Positions 36,360 to 46,518 are shown, numbered from the stretch's first letter. The stretch: 64,000 nucleotides of DNA from Sesamum alatum (GCA_034509735.1 JACGWO010000003.1:1240001-1304000); one strand, 5' to 3'. Made by a program: numbers and translations. The notes: generated by a model from the sequence alone, not told the origin.

Positions 36360-37361
36360 TTAAAGCCAATCACCCATATGCCTAATCCCCATCTTCTCAA
36401 GATGTTGCGTATGAGCACTTTGCGACATAGGCTTTGTCAGCGGGTCTGCTGTGTTGTCTGCTGAGTTGACTCGGTCCATCCGAACGTCACCTCTTCCTAC
36501 CATTTCTCTAAGAAGATGGTAGCGTCTAAGAATGTGTTTGGAACGATGGTGAGATCTCGGTTCCTTCGCTTGCGCTATTGCACCGTTGTTATCACAGAAG
36601 ATGACAACGGGCTCGGCGATGCTAGGCACCACACCCAACTCTTGGATGTAGTTTCTCATCCAAACCGCTTCCTTGGCAACTTCTGAAGCTGCTATGTATT
36701 CAGCCTCAGTGGTGGAGTCAGCAGTGGTTGCTTGCTTGGAACTTTTCCAAGCCACTACTCCTCCGTTGAGCTTGAATACATACCCCGATTGAGACTTGGC
36801 ATCATCGTCATCAGACTGGAAGCTGGCGTCGCTAAAGCCTTCCAGAATTAGTTTTCCATTGCCATAGACTAAGAACATTTCCTTAGTCCTCCTTAGGTAC
36901 TTAAGGATGCCCTTAACTGCATTCCAATGTGCCTCTCCTGCACAGGACTGATATCTGCTAGTCACGCTCAAAGCGTATGCAATGTCAGGCCTGGTGCAGT
37001 GGACCGCATATTGGATGCTACCAACGGCAGAAGTATAGGGGATGACTTTCATCTTTTCAAGTTCCTCATCAGTCTGCGGGGACTGTTTCTTGGACAACTT
37101 GATCCCATGCCTCATAGGAAGGAACCCTCGTTTGGAGTTGTCCATTCGATATCTCTTTAGGACTTTCTCCATATACGAGTTTTGGGTGAGCCCTAACATC
37201 CTTTTAGATCTGTCCCTGACAATCTGGATGCCTAGGATGTAGGATGCTTCACCCAAGTCCTTCATGGAAAACTTGGTTGACAGCCATGCTTTCGTGTTTC
37301 CTAACATTCTGACGTCATTTCCAATGAGCAGAATGTCATCCACGTAAAGCACTAGGAACAC
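36360..37361 (-). CDS. Family-2 pol, third segment: RT catalytic half and RNase H
   Basis: A 333-residue open frame. It begins at the RT box YVDDILLIGND (residues 6-16), runs through SYILGIQIVRDRSKRM and CTRPDIAYAL, and ends in RNase H. The RNase H acidic sites are visible in FSDASFQSDDDD (about residue 177), STTEAEYIAA (about 218) and FCDNNGAIAQ (about 255), with the terminal GDWL. It is in the same frame as the segment upstream and is cut off only by an in-frame TAG (37455-37457). The first Met is internal to the original polyprotein, so no independent start is implied. Confidence 0.9.
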   Translation of the reverse strand: MFLVLYVDDILLIGNDVRMLGNTKAWLSTKFSMKDLGEASYILGIQIVRDRSKRMLGLTQNSYMEKVLKRYRMDNSKRGFLPMRHGIKLSKKQSPQTDEELEKMKVIPYTSAVGSIQYAVHCTRPDIAYALSVTSRYQSCAGEAHWNAVKGILKYLRRTKEMFLVYGNGKLILEGFSDASFQSDDDDAKSQSGYVFKLNGGVVAWKSSKQATTADSTTEAEYIAASEVAKEAVWMRNYIQELGVVPSIAEPVVIFCDNNGAIAQAKEPRSHHRSKHILRRYHLLREMVGRGDVRMDRVNSADNTADPLTKPMSQSAHTQHLEKMGIRHMGDWL

Positions 37362-37454
37362 TATGGAGCTCCCACTGACCTTCTTGTATACACAAGGCTC
37401 GGATTCGTTTTTGATGAAGTCATAACCCCGTATTACTTCATCAAATCGAATGTT

Positions 37455-38795
37455 CTAACTCCGGGAAGCTTGTTTGAGGCCATAGATGGACTTCTGGAGA
37501 CGACAGACCTTCTGTTCTTCTCCAGCGACCGTGAAACCCTCCGGCTGATCCATATAGATCTCTTCTTCAACGAAACCGTTGAGGAAGGCCGTTCTCACGT
37601 CCATCTGCCATATTTCATAGTCATACCATGCTGCTATGGCAAGCAGGATCCGAATGGATTTAGCCATGGCTACTGGCGAGTAGGTATCCTCAAAATCGAC
37701 CCCGGGTCGTTGAGTGTATCCCTTAGCTACAAGCCTAGCCTTGAAGGTAGTGACCTCTCCATCAACACCGAGTTTGCGCTTGTAGACCCACTTACAGCCC
37801 ACTGGCTTAACACCTTTCGGTGGATCTACAAGTCTCCAAACTTGGTTCTCGCTCATGGAGTCCATTTCGGTTTTCATGGCCTCAAGCCATTTCCCAAAGT
37901 CGATGTCTGACATCGCTTCCCCGTATGTCTTAGGATCGTTATCCAGAAGATCGGTCGCACCTAGAAATCCATATCTCACTGGAGGTCTGGATTCTCTAGT
38001 GGACCTTCGGAGAACGGGAACGTTAGTGGTAACTGTGGGCGCTGACTGTATCGGAGCCGGCGGTTCAGGGGCCGGGGCTGGCCTCCCTTGAGGTTGTCCT
38101 TCATGCCTAGCATGTTGGACTTCTCTAGGTAGGTCAGTCCTCCTAGTGTCTATCCTGAATCCTCTAGGTGAGGTTTCCGCGATTGTTTCTGATGGCTGAG
38201 TTCCATCACTTGATTCCTCAAGGATCAGCTCATCAGGTTGGATATCCTCCGGGAAGCCTTGCTCCAAGAATACTGCATTCCTTGAAACAAATACCTTTTG
38301 TTCCAAAGGGTCATAAAAGTAATAACCCGCAGTTTCTTTAGGGTATCCAACGAACCTGCATAGGCTAGACCTGGATTCTAGCTTATCTCCCACGAACCTC
38401 TTGACGTATGCGGGGCTACCCCACACTTTCAAGTAGTTGTAGGATGCAGGCTTGCCGTGCCATATCTCATATGGCGTTTGGGTCACTACACTAGTAGGCG
38501 CCAAATTCAATAACTTGGCTGCCGTTTCTAATGCATAACCCCAAAACGATAGGGGCAATTTGGTAAAACTCATCATGGAACGAACCATGTCCAACAGGGT
38601 TCGGTTCCTCCTTTCAGAGACGCCATTTAACTGTGGTGTTCCGGGAGGTGTCCATTCTGATATTATACCATGTTCCTTTAGATAATCTAGGAATTCGGCA
38701 CTAAGGTATTCACCTCCTCGGTCTGACCGTAGGACTTTAATTTTGCAGTTGGTTTTGATTCTCCACTTCAAGTCTGAATTCTTTAAACCTCTCAA
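37455..38795 (-). CDS. Family-2 pol, second segment: integrase end to RT
   Basis: The open frame has real coding from about 38757. It carries integrase VLRSDRGGEYLSAEF and VSERRNRTLLDMV (later catalytic D and E), then LPYEIWHG-type and VWGSPAYVKRF segments. A proline-rich linker follows, then RT with QVWRLVDPPKGVKPVGCKW, FKARLVAKGYTQRPGVDF and QMDVRTAFLNGF (first RT aspartate; K to R beside it), ending SIYGLKQASRS. The stop is TAG at 37455-37457 where other copies have TGG (Trp). The first residues of the listed span are out of the true frame. Confidence 0.9.
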   Translation of the reverse strand: MRGLKNSDLKWRIKTNCKIKVLRSDRGGEYLSAEFLDYLKEHGIISEWTPPGTPQLNGVSERRNRTLLDMVRSMMSFTKLPLSFWGYALETAAKLLNLAPTSVVTQTPYEIWHGKPASYNYLKVWGSPAYVKRFVGDKLESRSSLCRFVGYPKETAGYYFYDPLEQKVFVSRNAVFLEQGFPEDIQPDELILEESSDGTQPSETIAETSPRGFRIDTRRTDLPREVQHARHEGQPQGRPAPAPEPPAPIQSAPTVTTNVPVLRRSTRESRPPVRYGFLGATDLLDNDPKTYGEAMSDIDFGKWLEAMKTEMDSMSENQVWRLVDPPKGVKPVGCKWVYKRKLGVDGEVTTFKARLVAKGYTQRPGVDFEDTYSPVAMAKSIRILLAIAAWYDYEIWQMDVRTAFLNGFVEEEIYMDQPEGFTVAGEEQKVCRLQKSIYGLKQASRS

Positions 38796-40413
38796 GAGCT
38801 TCAGACTTGTACCTCATCAGGTAAACATAACCATACCGTGAATGATCATCGGTGAAGGTTATGAAGTAGGAGAACCCACCTCGGGCCTGCGTCCTTAGTG
38901 GTCCACACACGTCTGTATGGACCAAGTCCAACAGACCTGTGGCAAGCCTGCTTTGTCCTACAAAGGGCTTCTTGGTCATTTTCCCTCTTAGACAAGATTC
39001 ACAAGTTGGTAGATCACTCAAGTTCCCAACCTCTAGGTTCTTTGAGTCTACCAACCTTTTCATCCTATCTTGGGATATGTGACCTAGCCTAGCGTGCCAC
39101 AGACGTGCGTTCCCGTTATTATCTAATTTCCGTTTGTGTTGAGCGTTAAGAACGAAATTCGTTTGTTGCAAGATATAGAGCCCATTATGTAATGTACCAA
39201 GTAGATGAGCAATTCCACACCTCATCAAATAAAAGCAATTTTTATTGATTTTAAACTCATAACCATTATTGTCTAACAATGGAATGGAAATGATGTTTTT
39301 AATCATACTGGGTACAAAATAAACTTGCTCTAATTCTATGCTAATGGTATCACTAATAACTAAAGTGGCGGATCCTACTGCTTCTGCCGAGATGGCCTTG
39401 CCATTTCCGAGCTTCAGGATCATGTCCCCGCTACTTAGTTTTCTGCTTCTTTTCAACACCTGCAGATCATTGCAAATGTGAGCTCCACAGCCGGTATCCA
39501 ATACCCAAGAGGCAGAATTAGTGACCATGTTAACCTCAATCACAAATATACCTTGGTTTGAGAAGAGTTTGGGGCACTCTCTCTTCCAATGCCCTTTCTC
39601 ACGGCAGTTGATACATATGTCATATGCCTTTGACTGTTGCTTGGAGACAACCTTTCCCTTACCTTTGCCTTTCCCGTCTTTGGCAATGGGAACACTCTGA
39701 GTGTTCGTAGCTGCTATGACTACCTTTCCCTTCCCTTTCTTCCTTTTCCAACGTCCGGCACCCTTGCCTTTCGTCTTGGAAGTAGAAGCACCTCCAAACA
39801 ATACCGAAGGCGTGGACTTCTTAGTCGTTGCCTCGTATTGCACCAACATATTGATCAACTCATGAATACCCTTCTCAAGTGCATTCATGTTGTAGTTGAC
39901 AATAAATTGATCAAAGGAGGGTGGGAGTGACTGAAGGATCACATCTATGTACGTTTCGTTATCGAGACCTGCCTTTAGGTCCTCGAGCTTTTCCACTAGG
40001 GTAAGCATTTTAACCCCATGCTCTTGTACAGAGGATCCTTCTGTCATTTTAGTTCCAAAGAACGCCTTGGTTGCGACATACCTAGTATGCCGGTCCGGGA
40101 CTGCATAGCAATCCTTAAGGTGAGCCATTATGGAAGGGACATCGTCTAGCCTTTCATATTGCTTCTGAATCTCATTGGTCATCGAAGCAAGTATGATGCT
40201 ACGAACCTTCCGGTTATCCTTATGCCAAGTCTCGAACGTCTCACGTTCCTCTGGCGTGGATCCTTCCGGTAAGGTCCTAGGGAGAGGCTCGTCCATGACG
40301 TAGCCTTGGTTTTCATAATCCAGGACTATCCTGAGATTGCGCAACCAGTCGTTGTAGTTGGTTCCATTAAATTTGTTTATCTCAAGAATGGTTGAAAGTG
40401 GGTTCTTAGACAT
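38737..40413 (-). CDS. Family-2 gag, protease and start of integrase
   Basis: A 558-residue open frame from ATG at 40413 (MSKNPLSTILEINKFNGTNY). The Gag domain covers about residues 10-230 and is followed by a lysine/glycine-rich basic stretch. The zinc knuckle CINCREKGHWKREC is near residue 266, the protease WVLDTGCGAHICND near 303, the pre-integrase zinc part (WHARLGHISQDR, CESCLRGK) at about 438-475, and the first integrase aspartate (HTDVCGPL) near 500. It ends by frameshift: one extra A in a run (plus strand 38753-38756) compared with the copy near 56730. The start is conserved in the two other copies (45788, 55067). Confidence 0.93.
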   Translation of the reverse strand: MSKNPLSTILEINKFNGTNYNDWLRNLRIVLDYENQGYVMDEPLPRTLPEGSTPEERETFETWHKDNRKVRSIILASMTNEIQKQYERLDDVPSIMAHLKDCYAVPDRHTRYVATKAFFGTKMTEGSSVQEHGVKMLTLVEKLEDLKAGLDNETYIDVILQSLPPSFDQFIVNYNMNALEKGIHELINMLVQYEATTKKSTPSVLFGGASTSKTKGKGAGRWKRKKGKGKVVIAATNTQSVPIAKDGKGKGKGKVVSKQQSKAYDICINCREKGHWKRECPKLFSNQGIFVIEVNMVTNSASWVLDTGCGAHICNDLQVLKRSRKLSSGDMILKLGNGKAISAEAVGSATLVISDTISIELEQVYFVPSMIKNIISIPLLDNNGYEFKINKNCFYLMRCGIAHLLGTLHNGLYILQQTNFVLNAQHKRKLDNNGNARLWHARLGHISQDRMKRLVDSKNLEVGNLSDLPTCESCLRGKMTKKPFVGQSRLATGLLDLVHTDVCGPLRTQARGGFSYFITFTDDHSRYGYVYLMRYKSEALERFKEFRLEVENQNQLQN

Positions 40414-40510
40414 TTTAAAATCTACATGTAGAAAAACAACGCGCGATCAGCAGAAAGTAAAGACGGTGGTTTGATAAAAATAATTAAATGCTTGGTCTTT
40501 AGTCATTTAA

Positions 40511-40527
40511 TCCTCCCACTATTTATA
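40511..40527 (-). promoter_or_regulatory. TATAAATA and purine tract upstream of gag
   Basis: The minus strand reads TATAAATAGTGGGAGGA; TATAAATA is 40520-40527, about 107 bp before the gag ATG. Equivalent sites occur at 45877-45893 and 54954-54970. A second, internal promoter is only inferred. Confidence 0.45.
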
Positions 40528-40790
40528 CGAAAACACGGTACTCTCAAACGTAGTTTTCGGGAAATCCTTTCCTAGTGGGCTTGGGATCCACAGCGATTTT
40601 TCCCATACCCCGCTTTTACGATTCGCATGGAAAAGATCCTGTGGGAGGTATTCCATACCATTCTCGTTCCACGAGATTCCCAAGATTATTGCCTCACCCT
40701 TTTGCATGATCCCGAGGACTCCAAGCGAATCATGCTAATTAGGCGTTAGACCCGACCCAATCGACCGAGCCATGGACCCACTAGTACCCC

Positions 40791-40880
40791 CACGACTCGT
40801 GAGACAGGTAGCAGCAGCCCATTTTTCGTTCATGACATAGTGCAGCTTCTTTTAAGTACAATAACGTGCCACGACTCGTG
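40791..40880 (-). repeat. Pair of CACGA-C-TCGTG dyads in the leader
   Basis: CACGACTCGTG occurs at 40791-40801 and 40870-40880, 79 bp apart. Each is self-complementary around one base. The arrangement is kept in the other two leaders. Confidence 0.75.
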
Positions 40881-41186
40881 ACACCACGCTATTGACCTAA
40901 GACAGCTTCCTCACTATGCCACGGATTGGAAGGCATGGACGAACTCCTAGAGTTCATGTCCACTTTATCTAGGGTCTAATATTTTAACATTGGTCCAACC
41001 AATGTGAGAGTAATAATGACCGAGATCTCATACTATATCCATACATTCATCCAAAAATGCATAAATGAAATTCATCCATAGCAGTTATACATGATAAATA
41101 AAACCCATTCATCCATCACAATAACCACATGCAAAATTAAAGCCTAGCACGCCCCTGTTGGATGATCACAAGCCCGAATCCTATGC

Positions 41187-41210
41187 GATCCACTGAGCCC
41201 GCAGTGGATC
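41187..41210 (-). repeat. Leader hairpin with 9-bp stem
   Basis: GATCCACTG (41187-41195) and CAGTGGATC (41202-41210) pair perfectly around a 6-base loop AGCCCG. It is conserved at 54271-54294 and, with compensatory change, at 46495-46518. Confidence 0.75.
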
Positions 41211-41919
41211 TATGGTCAATCTAGGGTTGGTCCTATACTATTACAATAATAGTAACCCAAATCATTCTGATGGGCCTTGGTCTCTTTTTCTCTTTCTTCA
41301 CTTCATGGAAAACGCCAAGGGACCTCCGGTCTGTGCTCTCCATGTGGTCCTTCCTTCTTCTCCACCAATTACAAAAATGGAAACCTCACTCCTAGTCTAC
41401 TCTCATTACATATTAAAAATTAGAAACCCAGCGAAAACCCGGGGGGAGTACATAAGGAGGGAGGTAGAAAGCCTTATTATTCCAAGGCACTAGAAAGAGA
41501 GAAGGAGAAAGCAGTTTAAAGAGGCACACAGGCCCAACAGTAAATTAAACCATACATTCGGTCTAGGGCTCGTGATCATCCATTTCCATCCAACACACAT
41601 AATTACATGATCCAATCACATAATCATAATATTCCAACAACACATGATTTCCAATCACATCAATCCAAGATGAAAATAAATGAACATGTGCGTAACGTGT
41701 GAAAATAAAATATAAATATTGGCAATGTAAAATTTTTCGTTTTAGGAAAACCTTTCCTCATTATTTTAAGTAAAATAACCCCGGGATTCCAAATCCATTT
41801 ATTTTACTCCTAAAATAATGTCTTTAGGAATTTAGGAAAAAATTGAACCCAAAAAACGAATTTTTTTCAGAATTAATTTAAAATTAAAACTGAAAATGAA
41901 TTTTAAAAATAAAATTACA
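41211..41919 (-). other. Leader of the nested element, middle part
   Basis: Non-coding leader between the hairpin and the CG-rich block. Homologous to about 53560-54270 in the other family-2 element. Short frames here are not conserved as proteins. Confidence 0.55.
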
Positions 41920-42560
41920 CTAGGGTTTTCAAAACCCTAGCCAAGGAGCCACCGGCCGCCGCCGCCTGCAGCAGTCGGCCGCCGGGCGCGCAGGGCAGCA
42001 GGCCCTGCCTGCCGCCTCTGCGCGCGCGCAGGCACCGCCTTGCCGGGCGCGCGCGCGCAGGCCCCTGCCTGTGTGCGCGCGCGCCTGGCCGGCATCAGTC
42101 TGCGCGGCCTGGCGCATCGGCAGGCCGACGCGCGCGCAGGCTCCTTTGCCTGTGCGCGCGCGCTGGCCTGCTGGCCACCGGCCGCGTCCCTGCGACGTGC
42201 GCAGAGCGCGCGCGCAGACGCGCACTGGGCGTGCCTGCCGGGCGCGCGCGCGCAGACGCCTCCGTCTGCGTGCGCGCGCGCCTGGCGGCGCGCCTGGTGC
42301 CCGTCCGCGCGCGGGCTCCTCCGCCCGCCTGCCTTGCGCGCGCGCGCGCATGGGCGCACCTGCCGGGCGTGTGCGCGCAGACACCTCTGTCTGCCCGCGC
42401 GCGCGCCTGGAGGCGTTTCCATGCGCGCACGCCCGCGCGCAGCCAACCCGGCTGCGCGCGGCCGGCAGCGCGCGCGCGCGCAGTCTTCCCATGCCTGCGC
42501 GCGTCTGCCCTGCCGGCAGCGCTCGGCTGCGCGCGGCCAGCCTTCCCGGCTGGCCGGCTG
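41920..42560 (-). repeat. CG-rich hairpin array in the leader
   Basis: About 620 bp of extreme C+G content dominated by CG/GC dinucleotide runs. Hairpins lie at 42058-42071, 42137-42152, 42253-42268, 42311-42328 and 42378-42393. Four have CAGGC/GCCTG or CAGAC/GTCTG stems and the fifth a GCGGGC/GCCCGC stem. Most are flanked by CGCGCG runs that lengthen them. A dyad CTAGGGTTTT / AAAACCCTAG (41920-41940) closes the block on the gag side. The long Arg/Ala-rich open frames on both strands are a by-product of composition. Confidence 0.85.
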
Positions 42561-42765
42561 TGACGTTTTTCTCGTTTTTTCAGATTAATTCCCATCCCGA
42601 TTCCCAAGAAAAACAGAAAATACCAATATTCAGCAATTCACACGAATTAAAAGCAATAAAATAACATGCTTCAAGAATCAAGAAATTCAAGATTTAATTA
42701 CAACATGCTATTTCACGTTTCATGCTTAAAACGCACATAAACCCTAGGCCTATACACCGAACCGG

Positions 42766-42777
42766 GCTCTGATACCA
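42766..42777 (-). promoter_or_regulatory. Primer binding site, initiator-Met tRNA
   Basis: The minus strand reads TGGTATCAGAGC, complementary to the 3' end of plant initiator Met tRNA, one base from the 5' LTR end. Confidence 0.95.
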
Positions 42778-42778
42778 C

Positions 42779-44773
42779 TGAAAGATTATGTGGATCGTCC
42801 CGGGAAAAGCGCGAATGCGGAAGCGCGGTATAATTAAAAAATTAAAACGGAATTTAAACATGCTTTTAAATTAAAACACGTTTCAAAGGGTGTGCCTTTG
42901 AAATTTTCCCGGGCATTCGGTGTATCTTATGAACGTATAACATAAAATAAATCATGGAGGCCATAGGGTTGAAAATTAAAGAGGGACGAAAATTTAAAAC
43001 GAGACCTACCCGTTGTCGTTTTCGTCTTCAACGGCTACACGCGTTGTTCCCCGTTTTGCACCAAGATCCCGTCCTTGAGACCCTCTAATTCGTGACACAC
43101 GATCCACCCACGTATCTTGCACGTCGTGCTAGCAACGAACAAGTGTATAATTTTGGAGTGGATGAATCAATAACACATTATCAATTAATGGTATTGATTC
43201 ATCAAGATTCTAATGTTCCAAGAACAAAAGAATCAAGAAAAACTATTTTCTTGAGAGAGAGAGGGGCGGACGAGAGAGATGGGAGAGAGAGAGAAACCGT
43301 GTGTGTGTGTGTTGTGTGTGTGTGTTGGAGTTTCATCATCATGTAAATTGTAGGATGCTAGGGGTTTATATAGAAGAGGAGTTTAATCCTCTTTAAACTC
43401 CTCTTTCAAGAACTCTAATTTGATTAGGATTTTGACCTAGTCAAAGTCCTAGTCAAACTAGTGTTTTGACCTAGTCAAAACGATCCTAGCCATCCATCTC
43501 TCCCATTAATCTCAACCGTTGATTTAATTTAATTTAATGGAAATATTTAAAACCTATTTAAATATTTCCAAGAGGCTAAAATAAATATAAATATTATTTA
43601 AGCCCATTAAATAAATCCTTTTGATAAATCCAATTTATCAATTTTATTCCTTCTATCAAATAGAAAGAATTATTTCTCCAAGAAAAATAAAGGTCCCGAT
43701 TAAATCTAATTTAATCATTCCTTCACTCCAATATTTAATTCCAAATTAAATATTTAATTGTGTGTGTGGATAGTGTGTGACTCTTTAGGTTCACCATTCA
43801 GCTAGACTTGGTCGGATTCCTAGAATCCGTCCGTTACCATGGGTGGCCATCTAGCAACGGTCCATGGCACTAGAGACTAGGTGAAATATTCAGGGATGAA
43901 CATTTAGGCTCTAACAGTACGCTTGTCCTTCTGTCTACGGTCTCAACACTTAGAGTCTAAGGCACGGAAAATGCAGGTACCCATTTTGGACCTAAGTGTC
44001 GGTTTGTCCACACTAAACGCCGCGAGGGAACCCTTCCCTTCTGTTCAGTCACTGTGGCCACAGTTTTTAGGGACAAGACCTAGAGCACACATGAGACTCA
44101 ACTGTCAAACCTATTGACAGGAGACAGATCCTTTCTTGGAAACTACTGTCACTTTGTACATCAGAACTGCACTAGACATGGCTTATGACTACCAAATGGA
44201 ATTCTGGCAATCTCTCACCATATCTAAGATACAATCCTGATGTACAGGTAAACTCAGTAATTCCTCAAGTCAAAGGACTTTACCTGTACCGTTGGAACCG
44301 GGAATACATGTCATACCTAGCAGACCATACTCAAGGTCCTCCGTAAGACGGTTCCCGCGAGTCACCTCAGTCAGCTGCGTCCTAGCAGGCTAACCCACTA
44401 ACACTGCTTAGACGATCCTCGTCACCCGTCGATGAAACACGACAGCAGATGCTTAGTGCAAGTCTCAAATGGAATCCCGGTACCCATTTTCGGGATTCCT
44501 TGACTTGGAGATTTCCGGACTGATTCGGGAAGACTGATTTCATGGACCTACCTCCAAGCGTAGTCCAGTCCCCGAAATCGAATCTCAGTCCGTGGGCTCT
44601 GTTTGCGTAGTGAACAGATATGGAAAAATAGGTGCAAGTGAACACAAACAAAGTAATGCCAAATGAAAATTCACTTCTTTATTCATTAATGATTTATCAA
44701 AACACCTATAATTGTCTAGACATAGGTTACATATACCCGCCAAAATTGGCTTACATGGTCACCTATTCTAACA
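42779..44773 (-). mobile_element. 5' LTR of the nested family-2 element
   Basis: Plus-strand ends are TGAAAGATTATGTGG and ACCTATTCTAACA; 1,995 bp. The small differences from the 3' LTR include indels in A, C and GT runs and a few substitutions. Confidence 0.96.
43364..43479 (-). promoter_or_regulatory. LTR promoter: paired W-box dyads and TATA
   Basis: TTTGACCTAGTCAAA lies at 43431-43445 and 43465-43479; on the minus strand CTATATAAAC lies downstream (43364-43373). This is the promoter that would drive the genomic RNA of the nested element. Confidence 0.62.
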
Positions 44774-45788
44774 TTTCTAGACTCTTTGAGTCCACCAACC
44801 TTCTAATCCTATCTTTAGAGATATGACCCAACCTCGCGTGCCATATCTGTGCGTTATCATGATTATCCTGTTATCATTTGTGCTTCGCGGTCATAATCCA
44901 ATTATACCGTTGAACACAAACATACCTGGATTGGAGAGGAGTTGTGGGCACTCCCTCTTCCAATGTCCCTTTCCTTTGCAATGCATGCAGACATCATTTG
45001 CCTTGGACCGCTGAGAACCACGGGCCTTCCCTTTCCCTTTGCTCGATCCCACCGGAGCAACAGGGGCGCCTAGAGCACGAGCAGGGGCCGTAACCGTCTT
45101 CCCTTTTTCCTTCTTCCTCTTCCAGCGTCCGGCCCTCTTGCCATTCGCCGTGGAGGTCGAAGCCTCTCCTATCAATACCGTCAGCGCCGACTTATGGGTC
45201 GTTGCCTCGTATTGGACCAGCATGTTGATCAACTCATGAATAGACTTCTCAAGTCTGTTCATGTTGTAGTTTACAACAAACGGGTCATATGACGGAGGAA
45301 GCGACTAGAGGATCACATCAATATAAGTGTCATTGTTAAGCCCAGCTTTAAAGTCCTCGAGTTTCTCCACTAGGGAGAGCATCTTGACCCCATGACTTTG
45401 TACAGACGCTCCTTCAGCAAGCTTGGTGCCAAAGAATGCTTTTGTGGCTGCATATCTAATATGCCTATCCGAAACCGCATAGACCTCGTTCATGCGGGAG
45501 CATTATGGCGGAGACGTTGTCCAGCCTCTCATACTGCTTCTGGATGTCGTTAGACATCGAAGCCAGTACGATACTGCGTACTTTCCGGTTGTCCTCATGC
45601 CATTTCTCGAACGTCAAACATTCTTCTGGCGCGGACCCCTCCGGTAAGTCGCTCGGCGGCAGCTCATCCAAGACGTAGCCTTGGTTCTCGAAACCGAGGA
45701 CAATCCTCAGGTTTCTTAGCTAGTCCGAGTAGTTCGTTCCGTTGAATTTATTAGTCTCAAGTACCATGGTTAATGGATTCTTAGACAT
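44774..45788 (-). pseudogene. Family-1 gag with the protease deleted
   Basis: Gag starts at ATG 45788 (MSKNP as in family 2) but meets a TAG near 45721 where related copies have Trp. Other frames at 45465-45671, 45305-45493 and 44891-45262 continue Gag with interruptions. The last ends in a zinc knuckle CMHCKGKGHWKREC. Between the knuckle and the pre-integrase region only about 180 bp remain, against about 570 bp in the nested element, so the DTG protease is gone. The right part of this element's coding DNA continues at 34344. Confidence 0.88.
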
Positions 45789-45876
45789 ATCTACATTAAT
45801 GAAAATGTAAAGCAGAAATTAGCAGATGATGGTAATATTATTGTTCAAGTTAAAGACTTGGTGTTTTAGTCTTTAA

Positions 45877-45893
45877 CCCTCCCACTATTTATA
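45877..45893 (-). promoter_or_regulatory. TATAAATA and purine tract upstream of gag, family 1
   Basis: The minus strand reads TATAAATAGTGGGAGGG about 100 bp before the gag ATG, matching the family-2 leaders. Confidence 0.45.
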
Positions 45894-46155
45894 CGAAAGT
45901 CTGCCAGTCTCAAGCGGAGTTTCGGGAAACCATTTCCTAGTGGGCTCGGGATCCACAAGCGTAATCTCCATGCCCTGCTTTTACGATTCACATGAAAAAG
46001 ACCTCGTGGGAGATATCCAATATCATTCTCATCCAATGAGATTCCCAAGATATTTTGGTTACCTATTCCCATGGTTCCGAGGACTCCAAGCGAACCATGT
46101 TACTCAGTGTTAGGCCCGGCCCATCAACAAAATCATACCTCAAACTGTCGCCCCC

Positions 46156-46248
46156 CACGACTTGTGAGACAGGGAAACAGTGAGCGCAGTCCTTTTGTTC
46201 ACAACAATAGTGCAGCTTTCCCTTAGTCCAAGTGTGCCACGACTCGTG
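46156..46248 (-). repeat. Pair of CACGA-TCGTG-type dyads, family-1 leader
   Basis: CACGACTTGTG (46156-46166, one mismatch) and CACGACTCGTG (46238-46248) are spaced 82 bp apart, like those of family 2. Confidence 0.68.
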
Positions 46249-46494
46249 AGACCACACTTGGGTAGTGGTAGCTTCCTCACCACATTGCTGTGGATGGAAG
46301 GCTCGCACAGATCAAAATACCATTTTGATCCAAGTCCGTTCTGGGCCTAATATTTAATTTGGTCCAACCAAACGAGAGTTTTTGTACGACCGAGACCTCA
46401 TCACATTATGGTGTTTTAGCATGCATAAATAAATACGCCGCATGCAAAAAACATAGCATACCCCTGTTAGGATGATCACAAGCCCAACCTATGC

Positions 46495-46518
46495 GACCCA
46501 CTGAGCCCGCAGTGAGTC
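46495..46518 (-). repeat. Leader hairpin, family-1 version
   Basis: On the sense strand GACTCACTG pairs with CAGTGGGTC. Relative to family 2 the third pair changes from T-A to C-G and the fourth from C-G to T-G wobble, so pairing is kept despite substitutions. Confidence 0.7.

Larger units (their letters stand above)
34345..44773 (-). mobile_element. Complete young family-2 copia element, nested in family-1 pol
   Basis: A perfect target duplication TTTCT lies at 34340-34344 and 44774-44778. Length is 10,429 bp. The 3' LTR is 34345-36343, the 5' LTR 42779-44773, primer site 42766-42777, polypurine tract 36344-36354, and gag-pol 40413 down to 36360. The two LTRs differ at only about nine places by my reading, mostly short indels, so it inserted recently. 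The polyprotein has one frameshift and one nonsense codon. The 2.35-kb leader contains a striking CG-rich hairpin block. Confidence 0.96.

Noticed and set aside
40519..40707. A short leader frame of 62 codons with a similar frame at 45866-46072 (shared ILGIS, NRKS, LWIPSPLG)
   Set aside because: Substitutions between the two are not concentrated at third codon positions, and the third copy (about 54770) has a stop right after the ATG. The similarity looks like nucleotide-level leader conservation.
41929..42664. Several long open frames, 110-197 codons, rich in Arg and Ala on both strands (also 52823-53578 and 47104-47445)
   Set aside because: They overlap in many frames at once, exist because CG-rich DNA has few stop codons, and have no domain or conserved reading frame between copies.
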